Positions 35,754 through 45,790 of a stretch of DNA of 64,000 nt are shown in pieces (position 1 is the stretch's first letter; every line of letters starts with the position of its first letter). Both the position numbers and the translations under genes were made by a program. This DNA is from Brevibacterium antiquum. GTDB taxonomy: Bacteria; Actinomycetota; Actinomycetes; Actinomycetales; Brevibacteriaceae. The DNA lies in assembly GCF_016107655.1 (NCBI RefSeq), contig NZ_JABASX010000005.1:124001-188000 (forward strand). The letters run 5' to 3'. Below the pieces are notes generated by a model. The model searched no databases, had not been told where the DNA came from, and saw nothing but the letters and a program-made list of their open reading frames with translations.

Positions 35754-37416
35754 TTCCGCCGGAATAGTTTGACGTGAGTGCATCGATCTGAAGCTGATCG
35801 ATGGACAGGCTGCGCAGCTTGCGGTAGAGCGTACTTCGACCGATGCCGAGAAGTTCGGCTGCTTGGGCCTTGTTTCCTTGAGCATCGAGGAGTGCCTGCA
35901 GCAGCGAATCTCGTTCTGACTGTTCCCATCGAGACAGCACTCTTCGCGGGGCCGAGGCAAGATGCGGGGGAAGGTCCATCACGTCGATCACCCAGGGGTC
36001 GACAACAGCGGGTGGCAGCTTCGCCACCAGGTCGGCCAACTCCTTGAGGTCTCCGGGCCAATTCCACGACAGCAGGGCTGACAGCGCATCAGCAGTGAAC
36101 TGTGGGCCGGTGCCAGGACCCGAATAGACTCTCCGCGCCAGTTCGGCAATGGCTGATCGGCGTTGAAGCAGACTCGGAAAAGCAGGGGCAGATGAGCCGT
36201 CAATCACTTCGCGACCTGCATCTGTGTCCTTCGACGGATTCTCACCGGTCGTTCGGGGTTGCATGTCCGTCCTGGCATCTCTGCCGGTCGCCTCGGACCA
36301 CGTATTCACCCAGTACCCAGCGTCTGAGCCGATTGGAGCCGGAATCACCACCGTCAGTGAAGGATTCTCCTTTGCATATCCACACAGCTCCGTCCACCAC
36401 GCGATCACAGCATCGTCGGCATTATTCGGAGGGGCGACCGCGCTCGGCCCGGGTTTTCGTGCGTTCGAGGTGCGGTTGACTGTGTTCGTATCCCTGATTT
36501 CGGCTGAGTCCTCGGTTGGCAGCATCCGCAGCTCCATCACCGGCTCGGATGCGTGTCCGACGTTGGCGACGATTGCGGAGATCCCAGTCCCGGCCAGTTT
36601 GTAGATACCCTCCTCGCCGACACCCAGGCGGGTCGCGATCTGGTCCCAGATCAGCGCTTGAGTTTCGCCATCCAGTTGCGAGAGTGCAGGAAGATCGGTC
36701 ATGACAGAGTCCCGGTTCATGACGAGGACTCCGCGGTGGCCGGTTCGTGCCCGCTTAAAAGCCCTGGCCAGCGCGATGTCCCGGCTGTCGGCTCCCTCCA
36801 TCAGTGAGTCGGCGATCTCCTGACTGGCTTGCCGTGCAACCGAGATCATGTAGTTGTTCGCTTCGTCCGAGGCCGCCGTCAGTGATACTGAACCCACGAT
36901 TCGGCCGGTGAGTGGATGGACGACAGGAGCTGCCGAGCAGGCCACGTCCCTCAGCGTTTCCAAGAAGTGCTGGCTGCCGCGAACCAGAATCGGTTTCCGG
37001 GCCTCGATCGAGGTGCCCAGTCCGTTCGTTCCACTCGAGGTCTCGGAAAAGTCGCCTCCCTCGACTGCACCCACGACATCGAGTGTGCGCCTGACTCGAG
37101 CATCGTTGGTTCGACGCCAGACAATATGGCCCTGGTCATCTCCGAGCAGCAGAGTTGTCTTGGTGTCGGACAAGGAGGCGAGCCAGCGATCCATCACACG
37201 GCTGGCCGCACGAATCAGTTCCTCCTTGGCGCCGATGTCTTCGATTCGTGGCTGGCCTTCCGGATCGACTCGTGACGATATAGAACGCCGCCAGCTGTCT
37301 TCGATGTCCTCGGGCACGAGGCTCTTGAGTTCGATGTCCGATGTCAGGCCGCGATCGATCAGACGATGCAGAGCTGCGCGCACTGGGTCATCGGAATTGA
37401 ACCGCGCGCCTTTCAT
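35695..37416 (-). CDS. AcoR-like activator with GAF and Fis-type HTH, lacking AAA+ core
   Basis: A 573-residue regulator with the architecture of acetoin-type activators. An N-terminal GAF-like sensor spans about 65-240 (SSGTNGLGTSIEARKPILVR). The C-terminal Fis/HTH_8 domain contains QGNKAQAAELLGIGRSTLYR. Between them only the AAA+ lid remains (LLSWNWPGDLKELADLV). No Walker A (GETGTGK) or GAFTGA motif is present, so it cannot be a sigma-54 activator. This fits actinobacteria, which lack sigma-54. The start at 37416 is chosen over an upstream frame. Divergent from the monooxygenase genes, its likely targets. Confidence 0.87.
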   Translation of the reverse strand: MKGARFNSDDPVRAALHRLIDRGLTSDIELKSLVPEDIEDSWRRSISSRVDPEGQPRIEDIGAKEELIRAASRVMDRWLASLSDTKTTLLLGDDQGHIVWRRTNDARVRRTLDVVGAVEGGDFSETSSGTNGLGTSIEARKPILVRGSQHFLETLRDVACSAAPVVHPLTGRIVGSVSLTAASDEANNYMISVARQASQEIADSLMEGADSRDIALARAFKRARTGHRGVLVMNRDSVMTDLPALSQLDGETQALIWDQIATRLGVGEEGIYKLAGTGISAIVANVGHASEPVMELRMLPTEDSAEIRDTNTVNRTSNARKPGPSAVAPPNNADDAVIAWWTELCGYAKENPSLTVVIPAPIGSDAGYWVNTWSEATGRDARTDMQPRTTGENPSKDTDAGREVIDGSSAPAFPSLLQRRSAIAELARRVYSGPGTGPQFTADALSALLSWNWPGDLKELADLVAKLPPAVVDPWVIDVMDLPPHLASAPRRVLSRWEQSERDSLLQALLDAQGNKAQAAELLGIGRSTLYRKLRSLSIDQLQIDALTSNYSGGISGPRARTGGRSASGPARR

Positions 37417-37657
37417 CCGAATTGCCTTTCGACGATCTGTCCGAGCCTGGGCCGCAACGGTCTCCCCAATGAGCCCGATGTCGGGTGGTGTATCCAGTCT
37501 GCACCAAAAAACGCTACAGGAACCATCCCGTCGGGGTGATCGTAGCGAGTGTGCCATTTTGGAACATCGGTCGACGTGAACGACCGCCTAACGTTTTCTA
37601 TGCAAGTGGTCCACGTCACGCAATCATACCGTGGTCACGATTTCAAAGGAGATTTCG

Positions 37658-39304
37658 ATGAGTAATCAGAGAACAGTCGACGCAGTTGTCATCGGTGCAG
37701 GATTCGGCGGCATCTACGCCATGCAGAAGCTGGCGAACGAACAGGGCCTCGACGTCGTCGGCTTCGACCTCGCGGACGGGCCTGGAGGTACGTGGTATTG
37801 GAATCGATACCCGGGGGCCCTCTCTGATTCGGAGGGCTATGTGTACCAGTACTTCTTCGACAAGGACCTCTATCAAGACACCACTTGGAAGAATACGTAC
37901 CTGACTCAGCCCGAGATCCTCTCGTATCTCGAAGGTGTCGTAGACCGTTTCGATCTACGCAAGCACTTTCGGTTCGGTACTGGAATCGTCTCGTCGCACT
38001 ACATCGATGCCGACAATGAGTGGGAACTGACGACCGACAGCGGGGACACCATTCGCTCCACCTATGTCGTCAATGCGGTGGGACTGCTGGCGGCCGTCAA
38101 TCTCCCTGATGTTCCAGGACGCGATTCCTTCGAAGGGCGGTTGGTTCATACCGCGCGATGGCCGGAAGATTTGAACCTGGCCGGCAAGCGGGTCGCGGTG
38201 ATTGGGACCGGCTCGACAGGGCAGCAATTTGCTACTGCGGCCGCGTCGCAGGTTGCCGAATTGGGAGTGCATGTTCGCACGCCCCAGTACTCGGTGCCGG
38301 TCGGCCTGCGAGCAATGCGAGACGGCGAGGTCGAGCAGTACCACGCGGATTTCGAGAAGACGAGAGACACGGTCTTCTCATCGGCTCTCGGCTTCGGGAT
38401 CGACGAGGTGGAGCGCTCACTGTGGGACTTCACCGATGAAGAGCGGCAAGAGATCTTCGCGAAAGCATGGGAGCAGGGCGGAGGCTTCCGGTTCATGTTC
38501 TCCACGTTCGGCAATCTGGCGTCCGACGAAGACGCCAACTTGGTAGCCGGCGAATTCATCAAGGACCGAATCAGGGAGATCGTCAAAGACCCCGAAACTG
38601 CTCGAAAGATCATGCCAGAAGGACTTCACGCTCGACGGCCGTTGTGCGACAACGGCTTCTATGAAATCTTCAACCTCCCTCATGTCGAAGCCGTGAACAT
38701 CTCGGAGACTCCCATCGATGAGATCACCCAGAGTGGCATCCGCACCTCTGACGGCAAGCACCGTGAATACGATGTCATCGTCTTTGCAACCGGGTTCGAC
38801 GCCGTCGACGGAAACTATCGACGGATGGACCTCACCGGTCGAAACGGCGTGCAGATCAACGAGACGTGGGGCACCGATCCGCAGAGCTACCTCGGCGTGA
38901 CCACCGCGGGCTTTCCTAACTGGTTCATGGTGCTCGGGCCGAAGGGCCCCTTCTGCAATCTGCCGTCGGCGATCGAGACTCAGGTCGAGTTCATTTCCGA
39001 TCTCATCGCACATGCCAGACAGGCCGATGTCGCCACCATCGAACCTTCAACCGATGCAGAAGAGCGCTGGAGCGAGGTTTGCCGTGACCTGGCCAAGGGC
39101 TCTGTCTTCGGAAAGGTGGACTCGTGGGTCTTCGGTGCCAACATCCCTGGAAAGAAGCCCAGCGTGCTGTTCTACCTAGGTGGCCTGTCAGCGATGAAGG
39201 AGATCCTGGCAGAAGAGGTCGAGGCTGGTTATCCGAACTTGATTTCACAGGGACCGCGCGAGAGCTCTGACAAGGGTCTGGACAGGGCGCTTGTGAATCA
39301 GTGA
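37658..39304 (+). CDS. Baeyer-Villiger monooxygenase, cyclohexanone monooxygenase family
   Basis: A 548-residue FAD/NADPH enzyme inserting oxygen next to a ketone carbonyl to give an ester or lactone. The FAD motif is VIGAGFGGIYAMQKL, then GGTWYWNRYPGALSDSE. The Baeyer-Villiger fingerprint is FEGRLVHTARWP. The NADPH motif is GTGSTGQQ. FATGFDAVDGNY and MVLGPKGPFCNLPS align closely with cyclohexanone monooxygenase. AAAGGAG precedes the ATG at 37658. It is followed by two short-chain dehydrogenases. No esterase or lactonase is present nearby. The substrate is probably a cyclic or medium-chain ketone, but this is inferred. Confidence 0.93.
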   Translation: MSNQRTVDAVVIGAGFGGIYAMQKLANEQGLDVVGFDLADGPGGTWYWNRYPGALSDSEGYVYQYFFDKDLYQDTTWKNTYLTQPEILSYLEGVVDRFDLRKHFRFGTGIVSSHYIDADNEWELTTDSGDTIRSTYVVNAVGLLAAVNLPDVPGRDSFEGRLVHTARWPEDLNLAGKRVAVIGTGSTGQQFATAAASQVAELGVHVRTPQYSVPVGLRAMRDGEVEQYHADFEKTRDTVFSSALGFGIDEVERSLWDFTDEERQEIFAKAWEQGGGFRFMFSTFGNLASDEDANLVAGEFIKDRIREIVKDPETARKIMPEGLHARRPLCDNGFYEIFNLPHVEAVNISETPIDEITQSGIRTSDGKHREYDVIVFATGFDAVDGNYRRMDLTGRNGVQINETWGTDPQSYLGVTTAGFPNWFMVLGPKGPFCNLPSAIETQVEFISDLIAHARQADVATIEPSTDAEERWSEVCRDLAKGSVFGKVDSWVFGANIPGKKPSVLFYLGGLSAMKEILAEEVEAGYPNLISQGPRESSDKGLDRALVNQ

Positions 39305-39388
39305 GATTTGCTGAGCAATCCGAGCGAGCTCAATCACTCTGTCATCGCGAGAGGTGACGAGGACACATGGACGAAAGGTGGCCAAACT

Positions 39389-40189
39389 ATGGCCGAAGAT
39401 ATGCAGGAGCCGAGGAACAAAGTGGCAATGGTCACTGGTGCGGCGCAGGGCCTGGGGCGAGGAATTGCCATCCAACTTGCAGAAGACGGCTTTGATATCG
39501 CCATTGGCGATCTGGACTTCCAGCGGGACAAAGCGGACGGGGTCGTCGAAGAGATCCGAGAACTCGGTCGAAATGCGACATTCGTGGAGATCGATGTATC
39601 AGACAGCGAGTCCTTCGACCGTGCCGCGGACAGTGCGGCTGATAGTCTCGGAGGATTTGACGTATTGGTCAACAATGCGGGCATCGCCCAGGTCAAACCG
39701 ATTCTGGAGATTACTCGGGAAGAGCTCGAGAAGATCTTCGCGACGAATGTGTATTCGATCGTCTACGGCGTTCAGAGTGCAGTGCGGAAGTTCGACGAGT
39801 TCGGAAACAAAGGCAAGATCATCAATGCCGCGTCGATTGCAGCGGTCAAGGGATTTCCGATCCTCGCGGCGTACTCGGCTTCTAAATTCGCGGTGCGAGG
39901 AATCACGCAGACCGCGGCGCAGGAACTTGCTCCGAGCGGTCACACAGTAAACGCGTACGCTCCGGGAATCGCCGGCACAGCCATGTGGGACCTTGTCGAT
40001 ACCGAGTTGCACAAGATCAACGGAAAACCCCTGGGCGAGAACCTCAAGGAGAATGTCGAGACCATCGCCTTGGGCAGAATCGAGACCCCAAAGGACGTTG
40101 CTGGGGTCGTCGCATTCTTCGCCAGTGATCGAGCAGACTACGTCACCGGGCAAACGCTTTTGGTCGACGGAGGAATTCTGTACAGCTGA
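39389..40189 (+). CDS. Short-chain dehydrogenase/reductase 1
   Basis: A 266-residue classical SDR. TGAAQGLGRGIA binds NAD(P), NNAGIA is the structural motif, and the active site is Ser (NAASIAAVKG) with YSASK. The C-terminus is VTGQTLLVDGGILYS. It resembles diacetyl/acetoin reductases. AAAGGTGG precedes the ATG at 39389. It probably interconverts a secondary alcohol and the ketone used by the monooxygenase. It follows the monooxygenase by 84 bases. Confidence 0.92.
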   Translation: MAEDMQEPRNKVAMVTGAAQGLGRGIAIQLAEDGFDIAIGDLDFQRDKADGVVEEIRELGRNATFVEIDVSDSESFDRAADSAADSLGGFDVLVNNAGIAQVKPILEITREELEKIFATNVYSIVYGVQSAVRKFDEFGNKGKIINAASIAAVKGFPILAAYSASKFAVRGITQTAAQELAPSGHTVNAYAPGIAGTAMWDLVDTELHKINGKPLGENLKENVETIALGRIETPKDVAGVVAFFASDRADYVTGQTLLVDGGILYS

Positions 40190-40352
40190 TGACGGCGGCT
40201 CGCAGTCAGCCATGGATCGGCGCTGACATCTGAACCGGTTGGCTGAGCTTCATCAAGTTGAGAGTAGTGAAGACATTTTGCGAGGCCGAATCGGAGAGCA
40301 ACATGTTCTTCGTTCGGATGAGTTGGGTAATCGATTTCAAAAGGACTGATGA

Positions 40353-41141
<789 letters not shown>

Positions 41142-41154
41142 GAGTGGAATTGCT

Positions 41155-41484
41155 GTGCGGCGTGGATCGACCTCGATCCGGGACCTGTCGACCTACGAGA
41201 TGTACGACATCGTCGTTGCCGGCCTGCGCCGAGGTGGGTGGCCCGAAGCATCGACCGTTGCCGTGATGCGCACGGTCGAGGCCCATGTCCTCGGTTCGGC
41301 CCTCGATATCGTTGCGCCGAGCGACCTCATCTCCCAAGACTCGGCCGATGAGCGGTTCTCCGAAATCCGTGCGGCACTGGACCCGCAGTTTACTGACTCT
41401 TCCTCGGCCGAGGCGGCCTTCGACCTCGGGCTGCGCGCGCTCATCGATGGGCTTGCGCGCCAGTTGGACGGCGGTCGGGCGTGA
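41155..41484 (+). pseudogene. TetR-type regulator remnant, C-terminal part only
   Basis: A 109-codon frame starting GTG at 41155. The product resembles the ligand-binding C-terminal domain of TetR regulators: YEMYDIVVAGLRRGGWP, then AEAAFDLGLRALIDGLARQL. The DNA-binding HTH is missing, and the sequence in front of it is the end of the second SDR gene. It is most simply a regulator truncated when the monooxygenase/SDR region arrived. It overlaps the ASCH gene by 4 bases, so it may still be translated. The family call rests on pattern only. Confidence 0.55.
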
Positions 41485-41999
41485 GCGAACTGAGGCTGAG
41501 GAACTTCTGGTCCGAGGCGCGAGCCGCTGTCCCCGCCCTTCCCGAGCAGATACCCGAAGCATGGGCGTTCGGTGCCACACCGAACCATGCGAACGAACTC
41601 CTGACCCTGGTGCTCGAGGGAACGAAGACGGCAACCGCCTCGGCGCTGTGGGACATGGAAGCCGAAAGTGAGCCGGTGCCCGAGGTCGGTGAGTTCAGCG
41701 TGATCCTCGACGGCCATGGAGAGCCACGGGCCGTCATCATCACCACCGCGGTCGAGATCGTCCCCTTCGCCGAGGTGAGTGCCGAACACGCCCATGCCGA
41801 AGGGGAGGGCGATCGCACGCTGAGGAGCTGGCGAGAGACTCACGAGCGCTTCTGGCGTCGATACTCACAGAGCCCGCGGGGCTTCGCGTTCGACATGCCC
41901 GTCGTCTGCGAACGATTCCGAGTCGTGTTCCCCTCACCCGTCACCGACCGGTCGGGTCAGTCGGCATCGACCGAATCCACGGCCAGCTCCGAGGGCTGA
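41481..41999 (+). CDS. ASCH-domain protein
   Basis: A 172-residue protein, most of it one ASCH domain. GTKTATASALWD is the GxKxxT signature with the catalytic-type Lys and Thr. EVGEFSVILDGHGEPRAVII and the acidic EGEGDRTLRSWRETH follow. ASCH proteins include the E. coli YqfB N4-acetylcytidine amidohydrolase and RNA-binding relatives. The GTG start overlaps the previous stop. It converges on the permease gene with a 43-base overlap. A second ASCH domain occurs at 55601-56341. Confidence 0.85.
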   Translation: MSELRLRNFWSEARAAVPALPEQIPEAWAFGATPNHANELLTLVLEGTKTATASALWDMEAESEPVPEVGEFSVILDGHGEPRAVIITTAVEIVPFAEVSAEHAHAEGEGDRTLRSWRETHERFWRRYSQSPRGFAFDMPVVCERFRVVFPSPVTDRSGQSASTESTASSEG

Positions 42000-43300
42000 G
42001 TCCGAAAGCCCCTGGTCGTGACAGCGAGGATCACGGCACCGATGACAAGCCAGATCGACCCGATCGTGATGGCGTGGACATCGAGCTGGGAGAGGAGGAA
42101 GCCGATGACGAGCACTCCCACGATCGGACAGGCCAGATAGAGCAGAACCCCATGATGGCGCCCGGCGCGACGTTCCTTGACCCAATAGACGATGACCGAG
42201 ACGTTGACCATGATGAATGCGAGGAAGGCGCCGAAGTTGATGAACGAGGTCGAAGTCGCGACGTTCATGAAGATGGCGATGAGGCCGATGACGGCGATCG
42301 CCAGCAGGGAGAGCACAGGAGTGTGGAAGCGCGGACTGAGCTTGCCGAAGAAGCGCCGAGGCAGGACTCCGTCACGGCCCATCGCATAGAGCAGACGGCT
42401 GCCCGCCGCCTGAGCTGCGATTCCCGAGGTGAACTGAGCGATCACGAGAGCGGCAAGGAAGATGGCACCGAAGAGGTGACCGCCGATTCTGCGCGCGATC
42501 TCGAATGCCGCGGCGTCGGAGTTCTCGAACACTCCACCGGGATGGACCAGCTGCACAGCGTAGGCGACGACGACGAAGATGCCGCCGCCGATGACCGCGA
42601 TGAGCATGATCGCCTTCGGAACGGTGCGCCGGGGGTCGATCGTCTCCTCGGTGAACGTGGTCACCGCGTCAAAGCCGAGGAACGAATACGCGGCGATCGC
42701 TGCACCGCCGCCGATCGCAACGAGGCTCGAATTGACGCCCGTGAACGGGGTGGCACTGAAGAGACCGCTCGCGCCATGAGTGCCGAAGACATCGGCCAGA
42801 GACAGGACGACGAAGAAGGCGATGATGAGGATCTGGAAGGACATGAGGATGAGATTGACGCGATCGGCGACCTTGATGCCAACGATGTTGAGCACAGTGG
42901 TGAGGATGATGAACCCGATGATCCACACGGCCATCGGCACCCCGGGGAACTGTGCTTGCAGGTATGAACCGCCGATGAGCCAGATGACCATCGGCAGGAA
43001 CAGGTAGTCGAGCATGGTCGCCCAGCCGACGAGGAACCCGACTCGTCCATCGATGGTCTTCCGAACGTAGGTGTAGGCGGACCCAGCGACCGGAAAGGCA
43101 GCAGCCATACGCCCATAGCTGTTGGCAGTGAAGAGCATGGCGATGAGCGCCAGCAGATAGGCGCTGGCACTTGCGCCTCCGGTTTCGGAGGCGATGACGC
43201 CGAAGATCCCCAGGACGATCAGCGGCGTGAGATAGGCGAGGCCGAAGATCACGAGTGAGGGCAGCTTGAGCGTCCGTTTGAGCGTGAGCGTGTCTGACAT
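41957..43300 (-). CDS. APC-family permease, PuuP-like
   Basis: A 447-residue permease with about 12 transmembrane helices. FGLAYLTPLIVLGIFGVIAS, AGSAYTYVRKTI and VGWATMLDYLFLPM closely follow the E. coli putrescine importer PuuP, as does FLGFDAVTTFTEETIDP. It probably imports a polyamine or similar amine with protons. Immediately upstream lies an amidohydrolase of the nitrilase superfamily, divergent from a GntR regulator, suggesting amine or amide catabolism. Substrate is inferred. Confidence 0.87.
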   Translation of the reverse strand: MSDTLTLKRTLKLPSLVIFGLAYLTPLIVLGIFGVIASETGGASASAYLLALIAMLFTANSYGRMAAAFPVAGSAYTYVRKTIDGRVGFLVGWATMLDYLFLPMVIWLIGGSYLQAQFPGVPMAVWIIGFIILTTVLNIVGIKVADRVNLILMSFQILIIAFFVVLSLADVFGTHGASGLFSATPFTGVNSSLVAIGGGAAIAAYSFLGFDAVTTFTEETIDPRRTVPKAIMLIAVIGGGIFVVVAYAVQLVHPGGVFENSDAAAFEIARRIGGHLFGAIFLAALVIAQFTSGIAAQAAGSRLLYAMGRDGVLPRRFFGKLSPRFHTPVLSLLAIAVIGLIAIFMNVATSTSFINFGAFLAFIMVNVSVIVYWVKERRAGRHHGVLLYLACPIVGVLVIGFLLSQLDVHAITIGSIWLVIGAVILAVTTRGFRTQPSELAVDSVDAD

Positions 43301-43384
43301 GATTACTCCATTGTTCTCAGTGATGACATTGGGCCGCCGAGGTGGTGCGACGGTGAGTTGGGATCGCTGCGGTCGATGTTCGGC

Positions 43385-44269
43385 TCAGTCGTGCCCGCGA
43401 TAGTGGGGTGACCATCGCTTGGGTTCGATGGTTCCGGCATAGAGCGGCAGTGGGATCGGTTCGTCTTCTGGGGTGAACTGCGACCAGATTCGATTGGTCC
43501 CAGCAGTGCCCTGAGCTCTCACGCGTTGGATCTGGCCGGAGTCCACCCGAACGACGAGGGTGCCCTCACCGGCCCCCGCCTCGGCGAGGACCTGCCCTTC
43601 GGGGCCGACGGCAATGCTGTGGCCACGACCGACTGGTTCGGCGCAGTTGACGCTGAGCATGTAGACCTGATTGACGATCGCATTGGCTCGGGCGAGGACG
43701 AGCTCCTGATCGCGGTCCTGGCTGGTCGTCTTGACGATGTTGATGATCGCATCGGCGCCCATCCACGCGAGGTGCCGGGAGTGTTCGGGGAACCAGGCGT
43801 CATAGCAGTTCGACAGACCGAGGACGCCGTGGCCCTCGATCGGGGCGACGACGAATTCCGTTCCCGGGAGGTGGGGCTCAAATGGTCTCCATGGGAACAT
43901 CTTGCGATAGGTGGCAGTCAGAGTCCCATCGGGGGAGAAGAGGAGTTGGGTGTTGTACTGCGCATCCGTGCTGGTCGTCTCGCCGATGCTTCCCGGGCAC
44001 AGCCAGATGCCGAAGGCTGCGGCCACTTCGCCGATCCTCGCCACAAAGGGGTCATCGAGAGGCATTGCCAGCTGTGCCAGCGCGGCCGGCTGTTCATCGG
44101 TCGGCAGGTGATCGACTCCCTGGAGGTGGAGCTCCGGATAGACGAGCATGTCGAGCCCAGGATGCCGTGCAAGCGTGCGTTCGACGTCCGCGTGCAGCTC
44201 GGCCAGCACGTTCGGGCCGTGGAGCGGAGCGCGCTGAGCAAGTCCGACGCTCAGTTCTCTCTGTGGCAC
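43385..44269 (-). CDS. Carbon-nitrogen hydrolase (nitrilase superfamily)
   Basis: A 294-residue amidohydrolase with the Glu-Lys-Cys triad: Glu in VYPELHL (about 46), Lys in ATYRKMFPW, and Cys in GLSNCYDAWFP. Members hydrolyse amides, including N-carbamoylputrescine, but the exact group cannot be fixed. The GTG start has AAAGGAG. It precedes the PuuP-like permease in one operon and is divergent from the GntR regulator, so it may process the imported compound. Confidence 0.88.
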   Translation of the reverse strand: MPQRELSVGLAQRAPLHGPNVLAELHADVERTLARHPGLDMLVYPELHLQGVDHLPTDEQPAALAQLAMPLDDPFVARIGEVAAAFGIWLCPGSIGETTSTDAQYNTQLLFSPDGTLTATYRKMFPWRPFEPHLPGTEFVVAPIEGHGVLGLSNCYDAWFPEHSRHLAWMGADAIINIVKTTSQDRDQELVLARANAIVNQVYMLSVNCAEPVGRGHSIAVGPEGQVLAEAGAGEGTLVVRVDSGQIQRVRAQGTAGTNRIWSQFTPEDEPIPLPLYAGTIEPKRWSPHYRGHD

Positions 44270-44292
44270 CGGCAGCTCCTTTGCTCAACATA

Positions 44293-44311
44293 AGTGTTCA
44301 TTTTGATCACT
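44293..44311. promoter_or_regulatory. Candidate GntR operator
   Basis: AGTGTTCA-TTT-TGATCACT, an 8-bp-arm dyad with one mismatch, in the 71-bp gap between the divergent nitrilase and GntR genes. It is likely bound by the GntR regulator. Confidence 0.55.
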
Positions 44312-44340
44312 ATAAACTTGTGAGCCGATAGACTCAACAC

Positions 44341-45105
44341 ATGGCGGGAAAAAATTCGCGTGCCTCGAACCGGGAGACCCATGAGGTTGACCAGGCCCTG
44401 TTCACGGCTCCGGGATCTGCGGCGGTCACACGGCTCTCAGCCGTCGACACTGTCCGAGCTCGAGTTCTCCTGTCGATCGAGCATGCGCTGTTGGCGCCGG
44501 GAAGCAAGCTTCCCCACACTGAGCTCATCGCCGGTGGCCTCGAGGTCAGTCACATCACCGCGCGCCGTGCCCTGGAGAGCCTGGTCGACGATGGAGTCCT
44601 GGTGCGCCGTCGAGGGCGCGGGGGCGGAACCTTCGTTGCCGACGATCCACCGGCGCTCAATGACTCATCGGTCACGGCCTATCGGGCCGACGAGCAGTCG
44701 ATCCTCCGGCTCATCGATCAGCGCAGCCTGATGGAGAGTGCGATCGTCGTTGCAGCCGCACAGCGAGCGACGGCGGCACAGTGCGACGAACTCGACGATC
44801 TCATTCGGCAGTCGAAGAACGCCGCCGATTGGCACGAGCACCACATCCCCGACACTCGCTTCCACCGCCTGTGCGCCGAGATCAGCGGCCTTCCGGAAGT
44901 GCCGACTTATCTCGCCTGCTATGAGGCGCTGACCAGGTACTTCGTTCCCTATCCGCAGGAACAGCTCGATGAGGGCCGGGACCATCATGCCCGTCTCGTT
45001 GCCGCCTTTCGCGCCCACGATCCGATGGCGGCCGTCGATATCGCACGCATTCACGTGGACGCACTGCGTCGAGAGATGTTCGTCGGCCTCGGGCTCGGCG
45101 ACTGA
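44341..45105 (+). CDS. GntR-family regulator, FCD type
   Basis: A 254-residue regulator. The N-terminal winged helix (about 30-95) includes LPHTELIAGGLEVSHITARR and DDGVLVRRRGRGGGTFV. The C-terminal helical FCD domain contains RSLMESAIVVAAAQ, DTRFHRLC and DHHARLVAAF, which carry metal/ligand residues. It is divergent from the amidohydrolase/permease operon, its probable target. The C-terminal neighbour starts 22 bases after its stop. Confidence 0.92.
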   Translation: MAGKNSRASNRETHEVDQALFTAPGSAAVTRLSAVDTVRARVLLSIEHALLAPGSKLPHTELIAGGLEVSHITARRALESLVDDGVLVRRRGRGGGTFVADDPPALNDSSVTAYRADEQSILRLIDQRSLMESAIVVAAAQRATAAQCDELDDLIRQSKNAADWHEHHIPDTRFHRLCAEISGLPEVPTYLACYEALTRYFVPYPQEQLDEGRDHHARLVAAFRAHDPMAAVDIARIHVDALRREMFVGLGLGD

Positions 45106-45127
45106 CCTTGAATGTGAGGCACCCGCT

Positions 45128-45757
45128 GTGAGGGAATCAGACTCTTGGACACTCATCCACGCCGAACGCGCTCGCTTGGTCAAACTGCTGGAGACGCTCG
45201 AGTCTGACCAGTGGAGCGCTGACACGCTGTGTTCTGATTGGAGCGTCGACGAGGTCGTTGCCCATCTCAGTGCGGCGGCGAACACGGGCAGGTGGGCGTG
45301 GATTCGCAGCATCGCCGCCGCCGGATTCAACGCTGACCGGCACAATGCCCGACTCCTGGCCAGGTTCCGAGGGAGGTCGCCCGAAGAGACTCTGGGGATC
45401 TTCCGCAGCTGCATCACGGCCACGATCGTACCGACGAAGGACTATCCTGCGTTCCTCGGCGAGGTCATCGTCCACTCTCAGGACATCGCCCGGCCACTCG
45501 GGCTCACTCTGACTCCCGACCCCAGCGCAGTCCTTGAGGTCGCTCGCTTCTACGCCGCGAAGGACTTCGCAGTCAACAGCAGGACCCTCGTCAAAGGGCT
45601 GACTCTCGTCGCAGACGATGCTGACTTCAGGGTCGAAAGCGGGCCGGCGGTCAGAGGCAGGCTCCTGGATCTGGTGATGGCGATGGCGGGACGTCCGGAC
45701 TTCGCTTCGCTGCTCGAGGGCGAAGGCGCCGAAGAACTGCGAACTCGCATGAGTTGA
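45128..45757 (+). CDS. Mycothiol-dependent maleylpyruvate isomerase-like (DinB) protein
   Basis: A 209-residue protein starting GTG at 45128. LIHAERARLVKLLETL, then LCSDWSVDEVVAHLSAAANT is the MDMPI_N/DinB signature, with the His of the metal site in VVAHL. FLGEVIVHSQDIARPLG contains another typical His. These enzymes use mycothiol as a thiol cofactor for isomerisation or detoxification. It follows the GntR gene with 22 bases spacing. Substrate unknown. Confidence 0.85.
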   Translation: MRESDSWTLIHAERARLVKLLETLESDQWSADTLCSDWSVDEVVAHLSAAANTGRWAWIRSIAAAGFNADRHNARLLARFRGRSPEETLGIFRSCITATIVPTKDYPAFLGEVIVHSQDIARPLGLTLTPDPSAVLEVARFYAAKDFAVNSRTLVKGLTLVADDADFRVESGPAVRGRLLDLVMAMAGRPDFASLLEGEGAEELRTRMS

Positions 45758-45790
45758 GGTCTGCGCACAGACGCTCGAGAAACTTCGTCC

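Noticed and set aside
37512-37547. CGCTAC/GTAGCG inverted repeat as the AcoR-like binding site
   Set aside because: Only 6-bp arms with a 24-bp spacer; too weak to list as a site without comparative data.
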